Source of the DNA: Methanobrevibacter sp. TMH8 | GTDB taxonomy: Archaea > Methanobacteriota > Methanobacteria > Methanobacteriales > Methanobacteriaceae | Direction of reading: 5' to 3' | Assembly: GCF_020148105.1 (NCBI RefSeq) | Contig: NZ_JAHLZE010000012.1 | Coordinates: forward strand, 62,001-126,000 | Length of the DNA stretch: 64,000 nucleotides | Part shown: positions 57,007-64,000 of the stretch, piece by piece | Layout: every line of letters begins with the position of its first letter | Numbering within the stretch: position 1 is the first letter of the stretch | Position numbers and translations under genes: made by a program | Notes under the pieces: model-generated | Seen by the model: the letters and a program-made list of their open reading frames with translations, nothing else | What the model was told of the DNA's origin: nothing | Databases searched by the model: none

Positions 57007-58314
57007 ATGGCACACGAACCATTAGACATGTTTTGTTATCAATGTTCTCAAACAGCTTGGGGAACTGGATGTACTGTTAGAGGAGTTTGTGGAAAAGAAC
57101 CTACTGTAGCTAGATTACAAGATAATCTTATTTTTGCAATGAAAGGTATTAGTGCATATAATAGTCATGCAAATGAGCTTGGATATACTGATTCAGATGT
57201 AGATAAATTCTTAACCAAAGGAATGTATTCCACTCTTACTCAAGTAAACTTCGATGCAGAAGATTTAGTTAAACTTGGACTTGAAGCTGGTGAAGCTAAT
57301 GTAAAAGTCATGCAAATGCTTAAAAAAGCTCACATAGAAAACTATGGCGAGCCTGAACCTGCCGTTGTAGAAGTAGGGGCTCAAGCTGGACCAGGTATTA
57401 TTGTGTCTGGGCATGATTTTAAAGCACTTGAAGAACTTCTTAAACAAACTGAAGGAAAAGGAATCAATATTTACACTCATAGTGAAATGTTACCTGCCCA
57501 TGGTTATCCTGAATTAAAAAAGTATAAACACCTTGTTGGTCAACTTGGTGGGCCATGGTTTGATCAGAAAAAAACTTTTTCTAAATATAATGCAGCAAGT
57601 TTAGTTACTTCTAACTGTGTTCTATTACCAAAAGATGAATATTCCGATAGAATTTTTACTAGTGGAGTAGCTAAGTTACCTGGAATCAAACAAATTACTG
57701 ATTATGACTTTACACCAGTTATAAATAAAGCTCTTGAACTTGGAGATCTTGAAGAAGAAGAGAATAGACCAACTGTTACTACTGGTTTTGGAGCATCTAC
57801 TATATTATCTTTAGCTCCAAAAATTAAAGAATTGGTTGAAGCTGGAAAAATCAAAAGATTCTTTTTAGTAGGAGGTTGTGACAGTCCACTTCCACAAGCG
57901 AGATATTATAGAGAATTTGTAGAAAAATTACCAAATGATACAGTAGTTTTAACTCTTGCATGTGGTAAATATAGATTTAATGACTTAGACCTAGGAGACA
58001 TTGAAGGAGTTCCAAGATTAATCGATATTGGTCAATGTAATGATGCAATTGTAGCTGTTGATGTAGCTCTTGCACTTTGTGATCTATTTGGAGTTGGATT
58101 AAATGAATTACCACTTACTATTGTTTTGAGTTGGATGGAACAAAAAGCTGCAGCTATTTTATGGAGCTTATTTTTCTTAAACAAACAAGATATGCTCATT
58201 GGACCTATTTTACCTGCTTGGGTAAATGATGATATAGCTAAAGTATTAGTTAATAATTATAATTTAACTCCAATTGGAGATCCAGAAGAAGACATTAAGA
58301 GAATATTAGGTTAA
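57007..58314 (+). CDS. hcp: Hydroxylamine reductase / hybrid-cluster protein
   Basis: 435 residues, ATG after a strong [34 protein letters not shown] supplies the four N-terminal Cys of the first Fe-S cluster. Hybrid-cluster ligands are seen in [35 protein letters not shown] and the C-terminal Glu/Lys region ([13 protein letters not shown]). It is shorter than enterobacterial Hcp because the extra helical domain is missing, as in archaeal members. Reduces hydroxylamine or nitric oxide, protecting strictly anaerobic metabolism. An operator palindrome, long leader and strong terminator point to a tightly controlled single gene. Confidence 0.94.
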   Translation: MAHEPLDMFCYQCSQTAWGTGCTVRGVCGKEPTVARLQDNLIFAMKGISAYNSHANELGYTDSDVDKFLTKGMYSTLTQVNFDAEDLVKLGLEAGEANVKVMQMLKKAHIENYGEPEPAVVEVGAQAGPGIIVSGHDFKALEELLKQTEGKGINIYTHSEMLPAHGYPELKKYKHLVGQLGGPWFDQKKTFSKYNAASLVTSNCVLLPKDEYSDRIFTSGVAKLPGIKQITDYDFTPVINKALELGDLEEEENRPTVTTGFGASTILSLAPKIKELVEAGKIKRFFLVGGCDSPLPQARYYREFVEKLPNDTVVLTLACGKYRFNDLDLGDIEGVPRLIDIGQCNDAIVAVDVALALCDLFGVGLNELPLTIVLSWMEQKAAAILWSLFFLNKQDMLIGPILPAWVNDDIAKVLVNNYNLTPIGDPEEDIKRILG

Positions 58315-58398
58315 ATATTTTAAATATTTTAAATATTAATATTCTTAAATATTCTTAAATAAAATCAAATAAATCAAATAAAATCTGTGTAATAATTT

Positions 58399-58438
58399 AT
58401 AATAGTGTTTTTTAATATAATTACACTATTATTTTTTT
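58399..58438 (+). terminator. Hairpin terminator after hcp
   Basis: ATAATAGTGT (58399-58408) and ACACTATTAT (58423-58432) form a perfect 10-bp stem with a 14-base loop, followed by a run of T to 58438. The clearest stem-loop terminator in the window. Confidence 0.7.
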
Positions 58439-58519
58439 AATTTATTTTTTAAAAATTATTTAATATCATAATCATTATAATTAATTTATAATCTATATAA
58501 TTATTCTGGAGGAATGAAT

Positions 58520-58846
58520 ATGAATGATTTAAAGGGAAAACCAATTAAAATAGGAAGTTTAGCTGAATATCAAACAGAATCTGTTGTAAGTCGTGAAATT
58601 ATTAAAAAAAATGTAGGTACTGTTACTATATTTGCTTTTGATAAAGGTCAAGGTTTAAGTGAACACAGTGCTCCATATGACGCTATGGTTCAGATTGTAG
58701 ATGGTTCTGGAGAAATAACAATCTCTGGAAATAAAAACATTGTTAAAAAAGGAGAATTAATTATAATGCCAGCTAATGAACCTCATGCATTATTTGCAAA
58801 AGAACCTTTTAAGATGATTTTAACAATGATTAGATCAGTAGAATAA
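58520..58846 (+). CDS. Small cupin-domain protein
   Basis: 108 residues from ATG 58520, which sits 7 bases after GGAGG (58508-58512); the ATG at 58514 is too close to it. Single cupin fold: GQGLSEHSAPYDAMVQIVDG carries the usual metal His/Glu set, and GELIIMPANEPHALFAKEPF the second motif with its His. Such stand-alone cupins are often sugar- or metal-binding; the substrate is unknown. It follows hcp but is separated by the terminator, so it has its own promoter. Confidence 0.85.
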   Translation: MNDLKGKPIKIGSLAEYQTESVVSREIIKKNVGTVTIFAFDKGQGLSEHSAPYDAMVQIVDGSGEITISGNKNIVKKGELIIMPANEPHALFAKEPFKMILTMIRSVE

Positions 58847-59293
58847 CTTATTTTTAATTTTTTACAAACATATTAAAAACACATTAATTTGCCCAAATCT
58901 TTCACAAAAAATTCTCTATTATTAAATGTTTTCAATAAAAATTTATTATAAAAAATATTATAAAAAATATTTTTTAAATTCTTTTTAAATTCTTTTTAAA
59001 TTTTTAAAACTCTTTTAAAACTTTTTTAAACTCTTTTCAAAACCTTTCAAATGTTTATTTAATAAAATATTATATTAATTTTATTTATTTGAAATAAAAA
59101 TATTATTTTAACTTTGAAATATTTTTAATTCTATGAAATCCTATGAATAATTATATTTAGATTGAAATATTCTCGAATTTTAAATATTATCATGGTACTG
59201 TTGAATTTATTTAAAAAAACAAAAATGTTTATATAATTAATAATAATATTATAATCATTTAAGACTTATATTATTCAATTTCTCTGTGATTAA
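58847..59293. other. Intergenic region with phased A/T tracts upstream of ilvD
   Basis: From 58970 to 59045 tracts such as TTTTTAAATTC and CTTTTAAAACT recur about every 10-11 bases, suggesting curved DNA. The ilvD TATA box (TTTATATAA, 59228-59236) follows. No gene is seen. Confidence 0.55.
59228..59236 (+). promoter_or_regulatory. TATA box of ilvD
   Basis: TTTATATAA preceded by an A-rich AAAAATG stretch suited to BRE. Transcription would start about 30 bases before the ATG at 59294. Confidence 0.55.
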
Positions 59294-60949
59294 ATGAAAA
59301 GTGATAAAATAAAAAAAGGAATAGAAAGAACTCCACATAGATCTCTACTTCGAGCTTGCGGACTTCAAGATGATGATTTTGAAAAACCATTCATTGGAAT
59401 AGCTAATAGTTTTACTGATATTGTTCCAGGCCATATTCATCTTAAAGAATTAGCTGATGAAATTAAAAAAGGAATAATAGCTGCTGGAGGTATTCCATTT
59501 GAATTTAATACAATGGCTATCTGTGATGGTATAGCTATGAATCATGAAGGAATGAAATACTCTCTTCCTTCTCGTGAAATTGTAGCTAATACAGTTGAAA
59601 GCATGGCTATGGGCCATAGTCTTGATGGTCTTGTCCTTCTTCCAAGTTGTGATAAGGTAGTTCCAGGAATGTTAATAGCTGCAGCTAGACTTAATATTCC
59701 TTCCATTGTTGTTACTGGTGGGCCAATGGTCCCTGGTGAATTTAAAGGGAAAAAAGTAGATCTTATAACTGTTTATGAAGCTGTTGGTGAAGTTTCTTCT
59801 GGTAAATTAACAGAAGATGACCTTTATGAACTAGAATGTAGTGCCTGTCCTGGTGCTGGATCTTGTTCAGGTCTTTTTACAGCTAATACTATGGCTTGTG
59901 TAACAGAAACTCTTGGAATGAGTTTACCAATGTGTGCTACTACTCTTGCACAAGACAAAAATAAGTTAAAAATTGCAGAAGAAAGTGGAAAACGTATAGT
60001 TGGTATGATATTTGAAGATCTTACTCCTTCTAAAATAATGTCTCAAAAATCTTTTGAAAATGCTTTAGCTATTGATATGGCATTAGGGGGATCAAGTAAC
60101 ACAGCTCTACATATCCCAGCTATAGCTAATGAACTTGAAGATAAAGGTGTTAATGTTGACCTTGAATTATTTGATAAAGTAAGTAAATTTGTTCCTCATA
60201 TTGCATCAATGAGTCCAGCTGGTAAGGACACTATGAAAGACTTACATGAAGCTGGTGGAATTCCTGCTGTTTTAAAAAATATTGAAATAAAATTAGATAC
60301 AAATGTTATTACCTGTACTGGAAAAACAATTAAAGAAAATATAAAAGATGTAGAAATAAAAAATACTGATGTTATAAGACCAATCAAAGATCCTGTTCAT
60401 AGTGAAGGTGGAATAGCTATATTAAAAGGTAATTTAGCTCCTGATGGATCTGTTATAAAACAAGCTGCTGTTGAAGATGATATGATGTATCATAAAGGTC
60501 CTGCAAAAGTCTTTAATAGTGAAGAAGAAGCTGTTGATGGTATTTTCAATGGAAAAATCATTGAGGGAGATATTGTAATTATTCGTTGTGAAGGTCCAAA
60601 AGGAGGGCCAGGTATGAGAGAAATGCTTAATCCAACATCAGCTATAATGGGTCTTGGAATTAAAAATGTAGCTCTTATTACAGACGGTCGTTTTTCAGGA
60701 GGCACACGTGGACCTTGTGTTGGTCATGTATCTCCAGAAGCAAAAAGTGGTGGCCCTATAGCTGCTCTTCTCGATGGAGATATCATTGAAATTGATATTA
60801 AAAATAGAAAAATCAATGTTGAACTTTCTGATAATGAAATCAAGGAAAGAATAGCTAATGCAAAACTTCCTGATAGAAAATTAAAAGGTTGGTTAAATAT
60901 TTATCAAAAATCAGTTAGTTCAGCTGATAAAGGAGCTATTTTAAGATAG
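59294..60949 (+). CDS. ilvD: Dihydroxy-acid dehydratase
   Basis: 551 residues, ATG after TGTGATTAA. Fe-S cluster cysteines in [13 protein letters not shown] and [36 protein letters not shown] at the N-terminus and [20 protein letters not shown] near the C-terminus are signatures of the IlvD/Edd family. Makes 2-keto acids for valine, leucine and isoleucine, feeding the leu genes at the left of the window. Monocistronic. Confidence 0.96.
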   Translation: MKSDKIKKGIERTPHRSLLRACGLQDDDFEKPFIGIANSFTDIVPGHIHLKELADEIKKGIIAAGGIPFEFNTMAICDGIAMNHEGMKYSLPSREIVANTVESMAMGHSLDGLVLLPSCDKVVPGMLIAAARLNIPSIVVTGGPMVPGEFKGKKVDLITVYEAVGEVSSGKLTEDDLYELECSACPGAGSCSGLFTANTMACVTETLGMSLPMCATTLAQDKNKLKIAEESGKRIVGMIFEDLTPSKIMSQKSFENALAIDMALGGSSNTALHIPAIANELEDKGVNVDLELFDKVSKFVPHIASMSPAGKDTMKDLHEAGGIPAVLKNIEIKLDTNVITCTGKTIKENIKDVEIKNTDVIRPIKDPVHSEGGIAILKGNLAPDGSVIKQAAVEDDMMYHKGPAKVFNSEEEAVDGIFNGKIIEGDIVIIRCEGPKGGPGMREMLNPTSAIMGLGIKNVALITDGRFSGGTRGPCVGHVSPEAKSGGPIAALLDGDIIEIDIKNRKINVELSDNEIKERIANAKLPDRKLKGWLNIYQKSVSSADKGAILR

Positions 60950-61115
60950 ATATTTTTAATTGTATCTTTTCTCCTTAAATTATTAGAATAATTTGTTAAC
61001 TATTAATCTTATATAACAACAAACATTTTTATAAAATAAAATTTATATAAATAATTAATATAAAAATTTAATTATAATAATTATTATTTTAAATTATTAT
61101 AAGATGGTGCTTTTA

Positions 61116-61538
61116 ATGTCAGCAAAGAAAGAGATAGCTATTTATGCATTAATAATCATTGTAGGCCTTATTCTTGCTCAACACATGAATGTTGTTGTTT
61201 CAGAAAGTATGGAACCTGTATTCTATAGAGGTGACATAGTCGTAGTTGAAAAAACCGACTTCCTTGGAATTCATGAATTTGATCCAAATAATGCAAAAGT
61301 AGGTGATATTGTTGTTTACAATGCTGCATGGTTCCCAAATCCTGTTATACATAGAATTATTAATATAACAGAAGTAAATGGAAGTAAATATTATGTTATA
61401 AAGGGTGATAATAATCCTTCGCCCGATCCTTATCTAGTAACGCCGTCGCAAATAACGTCACGGGTGATTAGTATTGGTGGTCAGCCATTTATAATTCCTA
61501 AAATAGGTTATATAACGATATGGCTTAAAGGACTTTAA
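61116..61538 (+). CDS. Signal peptidase I, archaeal/ER type
   Basis: 140 residues from ATG 61116 (GGTG five bases upstream; ATG 61104 is an alternative). One N-terminal membrane helix ([15 protein letters not shown]). Then [20 protein letters not shown] with the nucleophilic Ser, [12 protein letters not shown] with a His instead of the bacterial Lys, and [17 protein letters not shown]. The S26B Ser-His type used by archaea to remove Sec signal peptides, for example that of the protein at 21263. Confidence 0.9.
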   Translation: MSAKKEIAIYALIIIVGLILAQHMNVVVSESMEPVFYRGDIVVVEKTDFLGIHEFDPNNAKVGDIVVYNAAWFPNPVIHRIINITEVNGSKYYVIKGDNNPSPDPYLVTPSQITSRVISIGGQPFIIPKIGYITIWLKGL

Positions 61539-61719
61539 TTAGTCTAAATATTAGTTTATTTATTGAATTATTTAAACTAATTATTTTTTATATTTTTTAT
61601 TAATTTAATTGTACTATTTTTAATGAAATTATCTATTTAATGTTCTTAATTTTATTTAATTCATTGTCTTAAAATTGGTGCTTTAATTTATTTTCTTAAT
61701 ATTATTGTATGGTGAAGAT

Positions 61720-63504
61720 ATGTACTTTGAAATCAAAAACGATGCTTTAAATTCCATAAAAAATGTTCTTAAAATCTTAGAATATGAAACTCCAGAAGAT
61801 ATAAAACTTGAATTTCCACCAAACCCAAAGATGGGAGATTTAGCTACTACGGTATCTTTTCAACTAGCTAAAGAGTTAAAAATGTCTCCAATGGATATCA
61901 CAAATAAAATCATGGAAAAAATTGAGATTCCTGAAATATTTGAGAAAGTAGAAGGAAAAGGACCGTATATAAACTTTTTTATTAATTATGAAATTTTTTC
62001 AAAAAAACTACTTGAAACAGTTGATAATAATTATGGACAACTACCTAAAACCAATAAAAAAGTTGTTTTAGAGCATACTTCAGCAAATCCTAATGGTCCT
62101 CTTCATATAGGCCATATAAGAAATGCTATTATAGGAGATTCTCTCAAAAGACTTTTAAAAATAGCTGGGAATGAAGTTGATACTCAATATTATGTTAATG
62201 ATATGGGCCGTCAAATAGCTATGATTGTTTTTGGAATGGAAAAATTGGGACTTTCTATTGATGAAAAATTAGCTAAAGACTATATTGATAATTATACTAA
62301 CAATCAATCTATTAATAATGATTCTATAGGTTTTGATGATAAAATCGATCATCAAATAGGTCAACTTTATTTCAAAGTTAATGAATACATTAATGATAAT
62401 GAAGATGAAAAAATTCAAGTTAACAACTTAATTAAAGCTTATGAAAGTAATTCAGATCAAAATCTTAATAAAATATTTCAAAAAGCTGTAAATGACTGTT
62501 TAATAGGAGTAAAACAAACTTTAGGTAAACTAAATATAAAACATGATGATTTTGTTTGGGAAGGACGATTTGTTAGAGATGGGAATGTTGATAAAGTTGT
62601 AAATGGATTAATAGCTAGTGGCCATACTAAAGAAGATGAAGTTTTATGTTTAGATCTTGAAGACTTTGGAATCGAAAAAGAATTAGTTCTTAGACGTTCT
62701 GATGGAACTTCACTTTATTCAACTAGAGATTTAGCTTATCATAGCTGGAAATCAGAGCAAGGAGATCTTGTTCTTGATATTTTAGGTTCTGATCATAAGT
62801 TAGCTATTGAACAAATAGGTATAGCTCTTAAACTTCTCAATGAAAAATCACCAGAAGTTATATTTTACGAATTTATTACACTTCCAGAAGGTTCAATGTC
62901 AACAAGAAGAGGAATTTTTATTTCTGTCGATGAATTAGTAGAAGAAGCAATCAATAGAGCAAAAAAAGAAGTTATATCTAGAAGAATTGATTTAAATGAT
63001 AAAGAAATAGCTAAAATTTCTGAAGAAATTGGTATTGGAGCTATTAGATATTATATCTCAAAAATTTCCCCAGAAAAGCATATTACATTTAAGTGGGATG
63101 AAGCTCTTAGCTTTGAGCGAGGTTGTGCCTCTATACAATATGCTCATGCTCGTGCATGTAAGTTACTTGAAAAATGTGGCCATTTTGATTTAAATAAAGA
63201 AAGTTTAGCTATTGACACAAATGAAATAGAAAGTGCCTGGACTCCAAATGAAGTTGAAATGGATCTTATTAGAACAATAGCTAAATTTCCAATAGTTGTG
63301 GAAGAATCAGCTAATATTATGAGAGTTCACCCTATAGCTCAATATGTTCAAGACCTAGCAAGTGCTTTCAACAAATTTTACAAATCAGAACAAGTAATTG
63401 GCTGTGAAATTGAATCAGCTAGACTTTTATTAGTTGATAAAACTAGAATAACTATTAAAAATAGTTTAGAGTTATTAGGTGTAACTGCTCCTGTTAAAAT
63501 GTAA
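61720..63504 (+). CDS. argS: Arginyl-tRNA synthetase
   Basis: 594 residues from ATG 61720 (GGTGA four bases upstream; TTG 61705 is in frame but lacks support). Class I enzyme: the N-terminal Add-1 domain (1-105) recognises the tRNA D-loop, and [20 protein letters not shown] holds the HIGH motif. An Asn-rich insert lies at 195-250, and the second motif is degenerate ([12 protein letters not shown]). The C-terminal DALR domain includes [19 protein letters not shown] single-copy essential gene. Confidence 0.95.
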   Translation: MYFEIKNDALNSIKNVLKILEYETPEDIKLEFPPNPKMGDLATTVSFQLAKELKMSPMDITNKIMEKIEIPEIFEKVEGKGPYINFFINYEIFSKKLLETVDNNYGQLPKTNKKVVLEHTSANPNGPLHIGHIRNAIIGDSLKRLLKIAGNEVDTQYYVNDMGRQIAMIVFGMEKLGLSIDEKLAKDYIDNYTNNQSINNDSIGFDDKIDHQIGQLYFKVNEYINDNEDEKIQVNNLIKAYESNSDQNLNKIFQKAVNDCLIGVKQTLGKLNIKHDDFVWEGRFVRDGNVDKVVNGLIASGHTKEDEVLCLDLEDFGIEKELVLRRSDGTSLYSTRDLAYHSWKSEQGDLVLDILGSDHKLAIEQIGIALKLLNEKSPEVIFYEFITLPEGSMSTRRGIFISVDELVEEAINRAKKEVISRRIDLNDKEIAKISEEIGIGAIRYYISKISPEKHITFKWDEALSFERGCASIQYAHARACKLLEKCGHFDLNKESLAIDTNEIESAWTPNEVEMDLIRTIAKFPIVVEESANIMRVHPIAQYVQDLASAFNKFYKSEQVIGCEIESARLLLVDKTRITIKNSLELLGVTAPVKM

Positions 63505-63583
63505 TAAAATAAGAGTTATATAAATTATATAATAAATTATCTAGTTTATATAAATTAAACAGATTATATAAATTAAATTTAAA

Positions 63584-63626
63584 TAGATTATTTAGATTAT
63601 TTAGATTATTTAGATTATTTAGATTA
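63584..63626. repeat. 9-bp minisatellite (TAGATTATT) between argS and argF
   Basis: 4.8 perfect tandem copies of TAGATTATT, with looser copies on either side from about 63540 to 63690. It lies in the convergent gap between argS and argF. Confidence 0.85.
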
Positions 63627-63753
63627 ATTTGATTATAGTGTAATCAGATTATATAAATTAGATTTAAATAGATTATATAGATTTAATAGATTAATATAAA
63701 ATCAATAATAATGATATATAAAAAAATAATCGAAATTAGCTAGTATTGACTAT

Positions 63754-64000
63754 TTATTTTAAAAAATGATAAAGAACAGCTTTTTGAGCATGTAATCTAT
63801 TTTCAGCTTGGTCAATAACTACGGATTGTGGGCTGTCGATAACTTCAGCTGTTACTTCTTCCCCTCGTATAGCTGGTAAACAATGCATGAATATTGCATC
63901 TTTATTTGCTAATTTCATAAGTTCTTCATTAACTTGATATTTTCGGAAAACTTTTCTTCTTTTTCCTTCTTGTTTTTCATCACCCATACTAACCCAAACA
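63754..64000 (-). CDS. argF: Ornithine carbamoyltransferase, C-terminal part (cut by window edge)
   Basis: The minus-strand frame is open from the window edge to a stop at 63754 (82 codons). [20 protein letters not shown] is the ornithine-binding SMG loop region, [19 protein letters not shown] the catalytic H-C-L-P motif, and [20 protein letters not shown] the family C-terminus. Makes citrulline in arginine synthesis. The ATG at 63987 is an internal Met, not the gene start. Confidence 0.92.
   Translation of the reverse strand, partial: VWVSMGDEKQEGKRRKVFRKYQVNEELMKLANKDAIFMHCLPAIRGEEVTAEVIDSPQSVVIDQAENRLHAQKAVLYHFLK

Noticed and set aside
1-64000. tRNA, rRNA, CRISPR arrays and insertion sequences
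   Set aside because: Structural RNAs would stand out by GC content in this sequence and none does. No regularly spaced 25-40-bp repeats with unique spacers and no transposase or integrase motifs were found.

Overview
This window is chromosomal DNA from a very AT-rich methanogenic archaeon of the order Methanobacteriales, most like Methanobrevibacter. The pointers are methanogenesis marker protein 11, a fused formaldehyde-activating enzyme/hexulose-phosphate synthase, sirohydrochlorin chelatases of the F430/cobamide type, DNA polymerase D small subunit, Hef, an Orc1/Cdc6 initiator, archaeal ThrRS with its own editing domain, and UPF0147. From memory, the order leuC-leuD-leuB-aminotransferase-ribH and the set cobJ/cbiG/cbiB/cdc6/pyrB/hef/argS/ilvD/signal peptidase resemble the corresponding part of Methanothermobacter thermautotrophicus. 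Ribosome-binding sites are mostly GGTGAT or GGAGG, with frequent TTG and GTG starts. I see no tRNA, rRNA, insertion sequence or CRISPR array.

Layout. 1-2.8 kb (minus): the edge of a surface-polysaccharide cluster with a GT2 glycosyltransferase, a coiled-coil methyltransferase, and an SGNH/AlgJ-type O-acetyltransferase split in two at a run of seven G. 3.5-9.4 kb (plus): leuC, leuD, an inserted glycan-type methyltransferase, leuB and a SufS-like cysteine desulfurase. 9.9-16.9 kb: a 32-residue membrane peptide, ribH, methanogenesis marker 11, a membrane glycosyltransferase (minus), a tandem-domain PurE and a UbiD decarboxylase. 17-21.1 kb (minus): rfbB/rfbC, AmrS radical SAM enzyme, thiL. 21.3-24.7 kb: a secreted propeller-like protein and two CbiX/CfbA chelatases with histidine-rich loops. 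25.3-31.2 kb: UPF0147, a fuculose-phosphate-type aldolase, DP1, and a cobJ with a cysteine-rich tail. 31.6-36.4 kb: a PhoU/RCK_C protein beside an MgtE-type transporter, then two single-pass surface proteins behind a 19-bp operator-like array. 36.5-39 kb (minus): cbiG and orc1/cdc6.

39-41.9 kb is the replication origin: a 2.9-kb gene-free stretch with at least nine copies of an origin recognition box (core TTCAAGTGTAA) around an extremely AT-rich segment, next to the initiator gene. A TrmB-family regulator follows, flanked by two variant boxes. Then come thrS, a structured non-coding island, and fae-hps. At 47.5-49.6 kb there is a repeat array with four exact copies of a 15-mer, a ParA ATPase, and an acidic protein whose N-terminus carries the bacterial ParB ParA-contact motif (RGLGRGLDSLIP) but which lacks ParB's CTPase and HTH domains. 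I read this as a candidate chromosome-segregation module about 7 kb from the origin, and it is the most interesting undescribed system here. 49.8-64 kb holds hef, trmI, pyrB, cbiB, a DUF2299-like protein, hcp with an operator-like palindrome, a cupin, ilvD, signal peptidase, argS and the C-terminal end of argF.

Functionally the window mixes core metabolism (leucine/valine, purine, pyrimidine, arginine, riboflavin, thiamine, cobamide/F430, isoprenoid and pentose-phosphate supply), the replication/repair apparatus around the origin (Orc1/Cdc6, DP1, Hef, ParA), and a variable cell-surface layer.
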